Shown here piece after piece: positions 8,105 to 15,454 of a stretch of DNA of 15,454 bases. The notes beneath the pieces were generated by a model that was given only the letters and a program-made list of their open reading frames with translations, had not been told where the DNA came from and did no database searches. The translations under genes were made by a program, and so were the position numbers. This DNA comes from Acetobacteraceae bacterium (GTDB lineage: Bacteria; Pseudomonadota; Alphaproteobacteria; Acetobacterales; Acetobacteraceae). Where the stretch lies: contig CANJSR010000058.1 of NCBI GenBank assembly GCA_947476855.1, forward strand, positions 1 to 15,454, given 5' to 3'. Positions within the stretch are counted from its first letter, which is position 1; each line of letters opens with the position of its first letter.

Positions 8105-9628
8105 TCAAACCACCCCCGCCACACGCATCAACGGCAGTCTCACCTCCGCCGCTCGGCGCAGGATCTTCCTGAGCGGTTCGATCTCCTCCTCGGTCACATC
8201 CGGGTGCAGCATCATGATCCATTGTTCCAGGGAGCCGACATCATCCCCGGCCTGCAAACGATCATTCACCACCAGGTCGAAGATCGTTGCCGGGAAGCCG
8301 CCGCCGGCCGCGACGGATGCCAGCGCGAAGGAATGCGTCTGGTTCTCCGGCCGGCCGACCCAGCGCGCGGCAATCCGGTTGAAACGCTGCGCGACCGTAT
8401 CGGGACCGAGACCTGGACGCAGCATCGGCATGACATGGCCGATCCCGATCAGGACACCCACCAGTTCGCGCGGATCGCTGGTCCTGCCTGCCGCCACCGA
8501 GGGAGCCATCAGTTCCCGGACCGAACGCGGCGTCTCGGCCAGCGCGGACAGTATCGGAGCGTAATAATCGGGGGACAGCGACGCCTTGCCCGAGGCGACC
8601 TCCACCTCATAGACGATGTCCTCGATCGGAGTGGTCAGCGCCAGCACCAGATCGTTCAGCGCGGCATCCCGCGCGCGCGGCGGTATCCGTTGCACACCCC
8701 GTACGAACACATCCTGCCGCAGGGGCCGGGGCAGGCACATGTCCTTGATCAGCTCGCGCATGCGCGGCCCCTCGGCACGGGCATAGATCGCGCGCTGCGC
8801 GTCGGTCAGCATCAGGTTGGAGTAGTTCTCGGTCAGGCTGGCGGACCCCACCCAGTCCAGCTTGGCGGTCGAGAACGCGTCCATCACATCGGAATGAAAA
8901 CAGGGCGCCCAGGCACGGTTCATGAACTCGTGCGACAGATACTCGGCCGGCAACTTGGAGATCCCGGACATCAACTGCTGGATGACGCCCTGCCCGGCGA
9001 GGTGCACCGCCCCCGCCTCCATCAGTTCGCGGGTCAGTTCGATGCCGGCGGCCGCGCGCCGCTCACTCCCGCCACCCGCGGCGTCGCCGGCGTTCAGCAG
9101 CAGATGCTGCATGCCCAGCGCGCCCTGCCAGCCGGGCAGGGAATTGTAGCTGACATGAACGACCCCGCCGGCGCGGACCTTCTCGCGCAGCAGGCGCAGG
9201 ATGCCTGCGCGCACGGCCGGCCCCACCCAGCTCCAGACCCCGTGCATGCTGACGAAATCGGCCTGCGGCAGGCGGCGACCTTCCTCCGTATCGGAGAAGT
9301 TCGTCAGGTCGGCTTCCAGGAACGCGATGTTCCGCAGGCCGGCGTCCTGCGCGATGGCGCGGGCCTGGGCGATATGGGACGGATTGAAATCGATCGCGGT
9401 GATCCGCCAGGACGGGTTGGACGCGGCCAGCGTCATCGCGCCGAAGCCCAGGCCGCAGCCGAGTTCCAGGTAGTGGACGTCCTCTTCCCCCGCCGGCAGG
9501 TCGCAGGCGACGCCCAGCAGCAGGCAGGTCACCGCCAGATGCATCGGCGACTGCTGCCGGTACCAACCAGGCAGATAGTTGACGTCGGTAACGTAGCCGC
9601 CACCCCAAGTGCTTCCCTGCCCGCTCAT
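8105..9628 (-). CDS. SAM-dependent methyltransferase with methyltransferase regulatory domain, coupled to tssG
   Basis: This is a 507-residue class I methyltransferase. ATG 9626-9628 overlaps the tssG stop as ATGA; the open frame extends further upstream only inside tssG. Visible elements are an N-terminal family segment YVTDVNYLPGWYRQQSPMHL (12-31), SAM motif I LELGCGLGFG (54-63), the acidic strand AIDFNP (78-83), and the post-core motif HVSYNSLPGW (158-167). A middle region follows around YLSHEFMNRAWAPCF (230-244), typical of the MethyTransf_Reg fold (PF10119, COG4797), and then a helical C-terminal third. From family knowledge, rickettsial protein-lysine methyltransferases of outer-membrane protein OmpB share this architecture, so a protein substrate is plausible. 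The actual substrate is unknown. It has no predicted signal peptide and should be cytoplasmic. Its coupling to the T6SS genes suggests co-expression with them. Methyltransferase assignment is firm; its role is inferred. Confidence 0.88.
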   Translation of the reverse strand: MSGQGSTWGGGYVTDVNYLPGWYRQQSPMHLAVTCLLLGVACDLPAGEEDVHYLELGCGLGFGAMTLAASNPSWRITAIDFNPSHIAQARAIAQDAGLRNIAFLEADLTNFSDTEEGRRLPQADFVSMHGVWSWVGPAVRAGILRLLREKVRAGGVVHVSYNSLPGWQGALGMQHLLLNAGDAAGGGSERRAAAGIELTRELMEAGAVHLAGQGVIQQLMSGISKLPAEYLSHEFMNRAWAPCFHSDVMDAFSTAKLDWVGSASLTENYSNLMLTDAQRAIYARAEGPRMRELIKDMCLPRPLRQDVFVRGVQRIPPRARDAALNDLVLALTTPIEDIVYEVEVASGKASLSPDYYAPILSALAETPRSVRELMAPSVAAGRTSDPRELVGVLIGIGHVMPMLRPGLGPDTVAQRFNRIAARWVGRPENQTHSFALASVAAGGGFPATIFDLVVNDRLQAGDDVGSLEQWIMMLHPDVTEEEIEPLRKILRRAAEVRLPLMRVAGVV

Positions 9629-10629
9629 GTCCGTCCCGCCTGTTTGCGCTCGATCAATCCAGCGGGGAATCGAGCCTCCTCCCCGCCGCGCCGCCGTGGC
9701 GTGGCTTGCAGCCATGTGTCCCATCCGAGCCGCCCGCCCGCGCCCAGCGTGCAGTTCGGCACCTGGTCCCGTTTCAGCACCGGATTGATCGCGCAATCGG
9801 TGGCCGGCCCCAGGAAGGCGCGGACCAGGGCGAGCAGCCGGCCGGCGTCGGGGCGATCGGGCAGCAAGGCGCGGAACGTGTCCAGCGAGACCTGCTCGAT
9901 GCGGATGACCACGCGGCCATGCGGGTCCCAGCTTCGCTCCCCCACAGCGGCGTCATAGCCGAGCCGGGTGAACTGGCCGCGATCGCGCGCCCTGGGCAGG
10001 CGTGTGCGTTCGGTGACGGGCAGCGGCAGCCAGGCGCCCTGGAACTGCAGCACGGAGACGGTCTGGCCCATCCATTCCGACAGCATTGCCTCCAGCCGGT
10101 CGGCGGAGCGGGGCCAAGCGGTGAACAGACCGGCGTAGAACAGCATCGTGTCCTGTTCCTGCCCGGGGCGGCGCAGTGCCGGTTCGGCTTCCCCCACCAG
10201 AGCCAGCAGCACGCCGCGATGCGGGTCGCTCCCCTGCCCCAGCGCGGTCTGTTCGGCGACGCGGGCCGGGCGGTACTTGATGCCGGCCTGGGCGAAGGCG
10301 GCCACCATGCGATGGCCCAGCATGTCGAGGAAGCTGTGCAGTCCCTCCGATCGGGCGCGGGACTGCTGGACCACCTGCTCGGTGAAGAAGCGTGGCAGGA
10401 CGCCGCTGGGTCCGGTCAGGCCGGCCATGGTGACGCCGATCTCGGGCGGTTGGCCCGGTGTGGCGCGGGCGATGTCGGCGGGCGGATAGGCCATGCCGGG
10501 GATCGTGCGGAAGCGCGCGGCGTCGCCAGGATCGGGCCGCCGGCGGGCACGCATCAGCAGCCGCACGGCGGCGTCGAAGCCGAACCGCCAGGGTTCGGCG
10601 AACAGGCGCGCGAGCACGGCGGACCACAT
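9625..10629 (-). CDS. tssG: TssG, type VI secretion baseplate subunit (ImpH/VasB)
   Basis: TssG joins two TssF copies in the wedge of the T6SS baseplate, in the cytoplasm at the inner membrane. I chose ATG 10627-10629 (334 aa), whose A is shared with the tssF TGA stop (TGATG); the open frame extends 12 codons further but into tssF. The protein opens with AEPWRFGFDAAVRLL (11-25), followed by RFRTIP, PEIGVTMAGLTGPSGVLPRFFTE (62-84) and a conserved Gln/Arg-rich helix. All are typical of the family, and the length is normal. Its own stop overlaps the methyltransferase start by four bases. In the rhizobial imp order the next gene would be impI/fha; here it is the methyltransferase. Confidence 0.93.
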   Translation of the reverse strand: MWSAVLARLFAEPWRFGFDAAVRLLMRARRRPDPGDAARFRTIPGMAYPPADIARATPGQPPEIGVTMAGLTGPSGVLPRFFTEQVVQQSRARSEGLHSFLDMLGHRMVAAFAQAGIKYRPARVAEQTALGQGSDPHRGVLLALVGEAEPALRRPGQEQDTMLFYAGLFTAWPRSADRLEAMLSEWMGQTVSVLQFQGAWLPLPVTERTRLPRARDRGQFTRLGYDAAVGERSWDPHGRVVIRIEQVSLDTFRALLPDRPDAGRLLALVRAFLGPATDCAINPVLKRDQVPNCTLGAGGRLGWDTWLQATPRRRGGEEARFPAGLIERKQAGRT

Positions 10630-12458
10630 CAGAGCAGGACCTTGGCACCGGCGCGGGGCGGCCACGCACCGACCGGGGTTTGCCGATCCCGCAGCAGCGC
10701 GCGGGTCCGGACGAAGGCGTTCACCTGCCCATGCAGCGCGAGGAACCGGTCCAGCACGGCAGCCAGGGGATAGAGCCCATGCGTCTGCCAGCCTCGCGCA
10801 TCGAAGATCAGGTCAACATTCAGCCCCCGGCAGAACGCCCCCGGCCGCAGTCCAGGCACCCGCGCCGTCCCCGGCCTGGCGGAGACACCCACCAGCGTGG
10901 CGATCGCGTTGTCGGCGGCTTCGTTGTCGGACAGGTTGTAGAGACGCAGGACCTCCCGCATCGCCGCCACGCCGTCCGGCCCGACCAGGGACAGATGGCC
11001 GAGCGACAGGTGGGAAATGAGGCGCCAGAACCGCCGCTCCCGCAGGCGGGGGCGCATGACGCGGGACGCGGGCGTGATCGCGATGGCGGATGTGATCCCG
11101 GCGGCGTCCGCGCTGATCGCCAGAGGCAGTCCGTCGGGACCAAATGGCAGGTCGGCCGGCAGGTCGCGGTTGGAACACCAGGCGTCGATCGACAGTTCGG
11201 ATCGGGCCGGCCGGTCGGCGGCCTCATCCGTTTCGCAGGAGGTCAGGAAGACCTCCGTCCCATCGACCGGGCGGCCGCCATCCGCGGTTTCCGCCGCAGA
11301 CCGGCGTGTGGTGACGTAGGTCGGGTCGCGCGGCGTGGCGGCGGGATCGAGCCTGGTCAGACGGTAGAAGGGCCGCCAGGGACGCGCCCCGCCCTCCCAC
11401 GTCTCGGTGACGGATTCGACCGACCAGACCTCCAGCGCGTCCCGCCGCCTTCGGTCCGGGGTAACACGCAGTTCGATGGCCGTGTGGTCGACGGGGACGG
11501 GTTCGCAGGGGAAGCGGAACAGATTGACCAGAGGCACGCAGCCGGGACGGACCATGTCCCGGTTCACAGTGCGGACCAGGTCGGGGGCTTCCTGGTCGAA
11601 GTAGACGATGACCTCCATCCGGTTGCCGAAGCCGGTCCGCGGGATGCCGCACAGGTCGACGAACAGGAATTTGTCGGGGAACGCGAAGTATTCGCTCAGC
11701 AGGCGGAAGCCCGAGAAGGCCCGCGCCGGCCAGGGCAGCAGGGCGTCATCGGGCCCGAAGCCCACCGGTTCGATCCCATGGCTGTCGATCGTGCGGGGCT
11801 TCTCCCGCTCATCCAACGTGCGGGTAAACGAGACTGCCAGGGTGTGACCGCACAGCAGTTCCAGCAACTGGCGGGACGGCAGGGCGTTCGGGCCGAGGAA
11901 GAGCCGCAGGCGGTCCATCCCCAGTTTCTCGAACGTCATCTCGGGGTTGGCGCAAGTGAGAGTCAGGTGCAGCGCCGCCTTGGCATTGTCCGGCACGTCC
12001 AGCCGCGTGCCCGGGAACGGTGCGCTGTACAGCCGAGCCTGCTCGACCTCCACCGGCCAGACCCGCAGGGGGGATGCGGTGCGGAACTGGCACAGGTCGC
12101 CGCGCACGGGCGGGGTTTCCAACATGGTCCCGCGCGGGACCTCCACCGGGGTCGCTCGATCGGACGCACAGGTGAAGCGGGCGATGGTGCAGGAGGGGAA
12201 CGGGGAGAGGTAATGCGGGTAGAGGACGCTCAGCAGCGCGTCGGTCAGTTCGGGGAATTCGTCGTCCAGGCGGTGCTGGACGCGCGCGCCCAGGAACGCC
12301 ACGCCTTCCAGCAACCGTTCCACATGCGGATCGTCGGTCGTGGTCCCGGAAATCCGCAGCCGTTCCGCGAGCTTGGGAAAGGCGCGGGCGAAGGCGGCCG
12401 CTTCGCCCCGCAGCGCCTCGATCTCGGCACGGTAATAGGGAAGCAGCGCGTCAGACAT
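10629..12458 (-). CDS. tssF: TssF, type VI secretion baseplate subunit (ImpG/VasA)
   Basis: TssF forms the core of the baseplate wedge with TssG and TssE. The preferred start is ATG 12456-12458 (609 aa, opening MSDALLPYYRAEIEALRG), because it overlaps the tssE stop by eight bases and has AGGG five bases upstream. An in-frame ATG at 12476 would add six residues. The N-terminus carries the hallmark series FARAFPKLAERL (23-34), DPHVERLLEGVAFLGARVQ (43-61) and LDDEFPELTDALLSVLYPHYLSPFPS (64-89). The C-terminal part (QTHGLYPLAAVLDRFL and FVRTRALLRD) also fits the family. Length is close to the usual 580-620 residues, and I see no disruption. Confidence 0.95.
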   Translation of the reverse strand: MSDALLPYYRAEIEALRGEAAAFARAFPKLAERLRISGTTTDDPHVERLLEGVAFLGARVQHRLDDEFPELTDALLSVLYPHYLSPFPSCTIARFTCASDRATPVEVPRGTMLETPPVRGDLCQFRTASPLRVWPVEVEQARLYSAPFPGTRLDVPDNAKAALHLTLTCANPEMTFEKLGMDRLRLFLGPNALPSRQLLELLCGHTLAVSFTRTLDEREKPRTIDSHGIEPVGFGPDDALLPWPARAFSGFRLLSEYFAFPDKFLFVDLCGIPRTGFGNRMEVIVYFDQEAPDLVRTVNRDMVRPGCVPLVNLFRFPCEPVPVDHTAIELRVTPDRRRRDALEVWSVESVTETWEGGARPWRPFYRLTRLDPAATPRDPTYVTTRRSAAETADGGRPVDGTEVFLTSCETDEAADRPARSELSIDAWCSNRDLPADLPFGPDGLPLAISADAAGITSAIAITPASRVMRPRLRERRFWRLISHLSLGHLSLVGPDGVAAMREVLRLYNLSDNEAADNAIATLVGVSARPGTARVPGLRPGAFCRGLNVDLIFDARGWQTHGLYPLAAVLDRFLALHGQVNAFVRTRALLRDRQTPVGAWPPRAGAKVLL

Positions 12459-12975
12459 CGCGGCCCTGGCGGACATCGATATCCGCGGTCGTGGCGTTGA
12501 CGATCGTATCGAAGCCGATCGAGGCGGGGGCCGGATCGGCGTTCAACTGCGCCTTGATCCGTAGCCGCAACGTCGCATCGGTCAGGCGGGCATCGACCAA
12601 CTCGACGCGGACATCGCTCAATCGCCGTTCAAACGTGGCCAGCGCCCCCGCGACCTCCGACCGCAGACGCTCCCGGCGGGAGGCCTGGTTGAAGGCGCCG
12701 GCGGCGAAGTCCGGCAGGCCGTAGCCCATGGGGGAGCAGAGCAGGATGTCATAGCCATCGGGCAGTTGCCGCCAGGGGCGGCGGGCGTTCAACAGCGCCT
12801 CGAGGTCACGGCGGACACCGCGCAGAAGCTCGGTATGCGCATCATTGGAGGACAGGGGCGGGTCGTGCCGGTCCGCCGGCGCGTCATCCAGCAGCCGGTC
12901 CAGCAACGGCATCCGCGCGCGCAGGTCGCCGCCGCGCTGTTCCGCCTGGTGTCCCCGGGGCAGCCGACCGCTCAT
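12451..12975 (-). CDS. tssE: TssE, type VI secretion gp25-like baseplate subunit (ImpF)
   Basis: TssE is the phage gp25-like wedge protein that starts sheath polymerisation at the baseplate. The ATG at 12973-12975 overlaps the tagJ TGA (ATGA) and has GGAGG upstream inside tagJ. The 174-residue product shows PLLDRLLDD (23-31), RRDLEALLNARRPW (55-68), the gp25-like segment SPMGYGLPDF (81-90) and the following helix RRERLRSEVAGALATFERRL (100-119). It then has the beta-strand pair VRVELVDAR and LRLRIKAQL. The length is normal. It sits between tagJ and tssF as impF does in rhizobial clusters. Confidence 0.93.
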   Translation of the reverse strand: MSGRLPRGHQAEQRGGDLRARMPLLDRLLDDAPADRHDPPLSSNDAHTELLRGVRRDLEALLNARRPWRQLPDGYDILLCSPMGYGLPDFAAGAFNQASRRERLRSEVAGALATFERRLSDVRVELVDARLTDATLRLRIKAQLNADPAPASIGFDTIVNATTADIDVRQGRDV

Positions 12976-13769
12976 GCCGCCTCCAGCGCACCGAGTTGCA
13001 GCAGCGGCACGCCTTCCTCCCCAACCAACAGCAGCTTCTGGCCGATACCGCGCACCAGGCCATTGGTCGTTTCGATCCAGTCGGTCGCACGCCCAAGGCG
13101 GCAGGCCATGTCGGCGTCGGGCGGCGTGTCGTACACCACCGGCAGATAGACTTCTCCGGTCGGTCCATCGGCCACCACTAGGGTGCAGCGGCGCCAGAAT
13201 AGGTCACGGGGCCGTTGGGGCGGATGGGGTTGGAGGGACACGACGCGTTCCAGCGGGACCCAGAAATACTTGCCCGTGGTGGTCAGAACCTCCAGCGAGC
13301 CACACAGGATGTCGTCGGCGTCGCGCAGGTCGTCATAGGCGGCCTCGCCCATCCGGCCGGCGGGGTGCGGGCGAGCGGCCTCGGCCTCCGCCACGGCGGC
13401 GACGGCGGAAGGGAGATCACCCGCGCGCAAGGCGACGATCGCGGCCAGGGAGGCGCGTTGCGACGCCGTCGGCTCCCCCAGGAACTCCGGCACCGGGCCC
13501 GCGGTCATCAGTTCGCGGCGGGCGATCTCGGCCCGCAGCAACTGCCGGAACTCCGCGACGCCCACGGCGGTGGAGGGATCGATGGTGGACGCCGCGTCGA
13601 GCAACGTGTCCACCCGATCGAGCCGGCCCTGAAACAACAGCATCTCGCACAGCAGCAGACGCGGGCCGAGGTCGGTGGGCGCCTTGCGGACGGCGTCGTT
13701 GGCGGCGGCCACTGCCTCATCGAGTTTTCCGGCCTTGAACAGACTGCCGGCGTCGGTTCCGTTGGTCAC
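12972..13769 (-). CDS. tagJ: TagJ, type VI secretion accessory protein (ImpE family)
   Basis: TagJ/HsiE-type proteins bind the sheath subunit TssB and the disassembly ATPase ClpV, and they mark a subset of T6SS classes. The GTG at 13767-13769 is preceded by AGGAGG at five bases, giving 265 residues. The N-terminal half (about 7-65, FKAGKLDEAVAAANDAVRKA, then LLLCEMLLFQGRLDRVDTLL) is TPR-like. The C-terminal half carries the ImpE signature: DDILCGSLEVLTTTGKYFWVPLERVVSL (about 152-179), HPPQRPRDLFWRR and GPTGEVYLPVVY. It starts nine bases after the stop of the second tssC and overlaps tssE by four bases. Its presence predicts a TagJ-dependent ClpV/TssB pair in the part of the cluster outside the window. 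Confidence 0.93.
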   Translation of the reverse strand: MTNGTDAGSLFKAGKLDEAVAAANDAVRKAPTDLGPRLLLCEMLLFQGRLDRVDTLLDAASTIDPSTAVGVAEFRQLLRAEIARRELMTAGPVPEFLGEPTASQRASLAAIVALRAGDLPSAVAAVAEAEAARPHPAGRMGEAAYDDLRDADDILCGSLEVLTTTGKYFWVPLERVVSLQPHPPQRPRDLFWRRCTLVVADGPTGEVYLPVVYDTPPDADMACRLGRATDWIETTNGLVRGIGQKLLLVGEEGVPLLQLGALEAA

Positions 13770-13774
13770 CGTAT

Positions 13775-13780
13775 CCTCCT
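13775..13780 (-). promoter_or_regulatory. Ribosome binding site of tagJ, overlapping the upstream stop codon
   Basis: A perfect AGGAGG shares two bases with the TAG stop of the second tssC (TAGGAGG), five bases before GTG 13769. It supports a non-ATG start for tagJ and termination-coupled re-initiation. Confidence 0.7.
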
Positions 13781-15347
13781 ATGCCGACAGCGGGGTCACT
13801 TCCGTGACTAGGCTGAATGTGGCGCCGACATCGTCGAGCTGGAAATGGGGTTGCAGATGAAGGTTGCAGGAGAATGCACCCGGCATCCCCGGGACGTCAC
13901 GCACCTCCACCCTGCCATCGACCAGCGGATAGCGCGCGCGCATCTCCGGATCGTCCGAGCGGCCGCTGTTCACATAGGTCATGAGCCATGTGCTCAGGCG
14001 GCGTTCGATTTCAGCCGCGGTGATCGCGCTGCCCAGCATTTCCCGCGCCATCATCTTCAGGTGATGAGCAAAGCGGGAGGCGCAGAGCACCGAATTGATC
14101 TGGGAGGACAGCCTGGCGCTGGCGTCGGCGGCGGCAGCCTGGGTGCCGATGTGGCGGTCGGGACGGCGGAGGCTGCGGACGACACCGAACAGCAGTTCCG
14201 TGCCATGGGCCGGCGCGCTGACCGGCATGAGCCCGGCTTCCACCAACTGGCGTTCCTGCGCGTCGGACAGCACGACCTCGATCGGCAAACGCGGCCAGAC
14301 GCCCGCGGGATCGGTGCGGAACCATTCGATCGGCAGTCCGGTGACCGGGTTGCCGTCGCCGTCGGTGCCGTCGCCGGGCCGGTTGCGGGACCCGTCCTGC
14401 ACGGTGAAGGCGACGATCCCGCCCCCGGTGCGTCCGGTTTCCGAGCCACGCACATCGGCGGGCCAGCCATACTCGGCGAAGGCCCGGGCAACGACGGCGG
14501 CGAAGGCGAATCCCGCGTTGGCCCAGCATCGTTCGGCGGCGGTGGGCACGGCTTCGTCATAGCGGAAGGGCATCGACTGCCGGTGATCGTCCCGCCAGGG
14601 CTGCCGAATCAGGACGCGCGGCAGGGTGACGCCCAGGAACTCGGTATCGCGCCGACCCATCAGGCCGTTCCACCTGGCGTGATGGCGGTCGCGGAACGGG
14701 GATTCCAGATCGGGCAGGCGCTGCAATGCGTCGAATGTCTCAAGCCCCAGCAGCGCCGGTGAGGCACCGAAGATCATCGGGGAGAAGGCGGCGGCGGCGA
14801 TGCCGCGCAACTGTTCCAGGATCGAGACATCATCGGCGGGCGTGCCTCGGGTGACGCCGTGGCTGACTTCATGATCAACGACCAGCAGCCCATAGGGTTC
14901 GCCGCCGGCGCGCCCGAACTCCTCCTCATAAATCTTGCGGAACAATTCGCTCTGATCGAACTCGGTCGCACGGGTGACGTCGCGGGCGATTTCGGGCCAG
15001 GAGACATTCAGGACGCGGAACCGGATGTCCCGCCACCGGCCGCGATGCGCGAGATCGGTGAGCCAGTGCATCGCCCGCCACCGTGCTTCCAGCCGCCGCG
15101 TCTTCTGGTGATGCAGGATGGCGTCGATCTGCGCCGACAGCAGGTCGTCGATGGCGGAGATATCGCGATCGATCGCCCCTCGCAGGTGCAGGGGCGGCGT
15201 ATCGCCGAACCAGGCGCGCAGCGCGTCGGCGGGGCTGGCGGTCAGGAAGTCCGCGAGGGCCGTCCGTGTCCCCTCGGCCGCGGCACCGAACAGGCGGCCG
15301 TTCAGCACGGCCGCCCGCAGCGTCGTATCCGGCGCGCCCTGGTCCAC
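13779..15347 (-). CDS. tssC: Second TssC-family sheath large subunit (ImpD/TssC40 type)
   Basis: This 522-residue protein belongs to the contractile sheath large subunit family. The start is GTG 15345-15347, three bases after the stop of the upstream tssC, with no strong Shine-Dalgarno site, so coupling to tssC is likely. Family landmarks include FRVLNVSW (110-117), EFDQSELFRKIYEEEFG (129-145), GGEPYGLLVVDHE (148-160), the SPALLGLETFDALQRLPDLESPF segment (196-218), FLGVTLPRVLIRQP (237-250), CWANAGFAFAAVVARAFAEYGW (274-295), LCASRFAHHLKMMAREMLGS (421-440) and a C-terminal LHLQPHFQLDDV. A Gly/Asp-rich insert lies at about 301-336. In Agrobacterium and Rhizobium the cluster likewise encodes two TssC paralogues (ImpC and ImpD). 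Whether this copy builds the sheath itself or plays a specialised role is not visible here. Confidence 0.92.
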   Translation of the reverse strand: MDQGAPDTTLRAAVLNGRLFGAAAEGTRTALADFLTASPADALRAWFGDTPPLHLRGAIDRDISAIDDLLSAQIDAILHHQKTRRLEARWRAMHWLTDLAHRGRWRDIRFRVLNVSWPEIARDVTRATEFDQSELFRKIYEEEFGRAGGEPYGLLVVDHEVSHGVTRGTPADDVSILEQLRGIAAAAFSPMIFGASPALLGLETFDALQRLPDLESPFRDRHHARWNGLMGRRDTEFLGVTLPRVLIRQPWRDDHRQSMPFRYDEAVPTAAERCWANAGFAFAAVVARAFAEYGWPADVRGSETGRTGGGIVAFTVQDGSRNRPGDGTDGDGNPVTGLPIEWFRTDPAGVWPRLPIEVVLSDAQERQLVEAGLMPVSAPAHGTELLFGVVRSLRRPDRHIGTQAAAADASARLSSQINSVLCASRFAHHLKMMAREMLGSAITAAEIERRLSTWLMTYVNSGRSDDPEMRARYPLVDGRVEVRDVPGMPGAFSCNLHLQPHFQLDDVGATFSLVTEVTPLSA

Positions 15348-15350
15348 GCG

Positions 15351-15454
15351 CTATGACCGGGTCGGGATCTCCGCCACCAGGCGCATGCTGGCCGTCAGTT
15401 CCTCGAACTGGAGCCAGGGGCGCAGATGGGCGACGGCGTTGTAGGATCCGGGCG
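15351..15454 (-). CDS. tssC: TssC, sheath large subunit, C-terminal 34 residues only
   Basis: This is the 3' end of a gene entering from the right edge. Read on the minus strand it gives PGSYNAVAHLRPW, then LQFEELTASMRLVAEIPTRS and TAG (15351-15353). The pattern of a Gly-Ser/Tyr-Tyr start, a V/A-H-LRP strand and an L-ELTxSxRLVAEIP end is the standard TssC C-terminus, involved in the strand-exchange contacts of the sheath handshake. It is followed after three bases by the second TssC paralogue, as expected for impC followed by impD. Most of the gene is outside the window, so its integrity cannot be judged. Confidence 0.85.
   Translation of the reverse strand, partial: PGSYNAVAHLRPWLQFEELTASMRLVAEIPTRS

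Noticed and set aside
9629..9796. 56-codon upstream extension of the methyltransferase frame to 9796
   Set aside because: It lies inside tssG, is rich in Arg/Gly without a family match, and the ATGA overlap at 9625-9628 gives a natural start.
8081..12500. Long plus-strand frames (8081-9958, 9706-10773, 10458-12500) opposite the methyltransferase, tssG and tssF
   Set aside because: They consist of His/Arg/Gly/Gln-rich low-complexity sequence in GC-rich DNA, antisense to well-recognised family members.

Overview
The window is GC-rich and every gene I can support lies on the minus strand, so reading order runs from high to low coordinates. Protein family content, heavy G/C use at third codon positions, and an imp-type type VI secretion (T6SS) gene order like that of rhizobia all suggest an alphaproteobacterium. 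Acetobacteraceae or a relative is my guess, but no gene here fixes the taxon.

The right part (about 9625-15454) is one end of a T6SS cluster. In transcription order it holds the 3' end of tssC (sheath large subunit), a second full-length TssC-family paralogue (ImpD/TssC40 type), tagJ (ImpE), tssE (ImpF), tssF (ImpG) and tssG (ImpH). The genes are packed with overlaps or gaps of a few bases, so they look like one translationally coupled operon. They encode the contractile sheath, its ClpV-associated accessory protein, and baseplate/wedge components. Hcp, VgrG, ClpV, TssJLM, TssK and Fha are not in the window.

The next gene (8105-9628) overlaps the tssG stop by four bases. It encodes a class I SAM-dependent methyltransferase with a 'methyltransferase regulatory domain' architecture, not a standard T6SS part. 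A 208-base, AT-richer gap (7897-8104) follows and may hold the promoter for the left-hand locus.

The left part (1-7896) is a two-partner secretion (type Vb) locus. A FhaC/ShlB-type outer-membrane transporter (TpsB, 6100-7896) is followed after 80 bases by a giant TpsA exoprotein. TpsA begins at 6019 and runs off the left edge after 2006 codons with no stop seen. It has an N-terminal TPS secretion domain, then a long repetitive beta-helix-like region with seven units about 108 residues apart and three distal units set further apart. Several very long plus-strand open frames over 6-5306 are antisense shadows of this gene.

Taken together, the window joins two contact-dependent surface systems: a T6SS that injects into neighbouring cells, and a secreted adhesin or contact-type exoprotein with its transporter. 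A putative protein methyltransferase, translationally linked to the T6SS side, sits between them.
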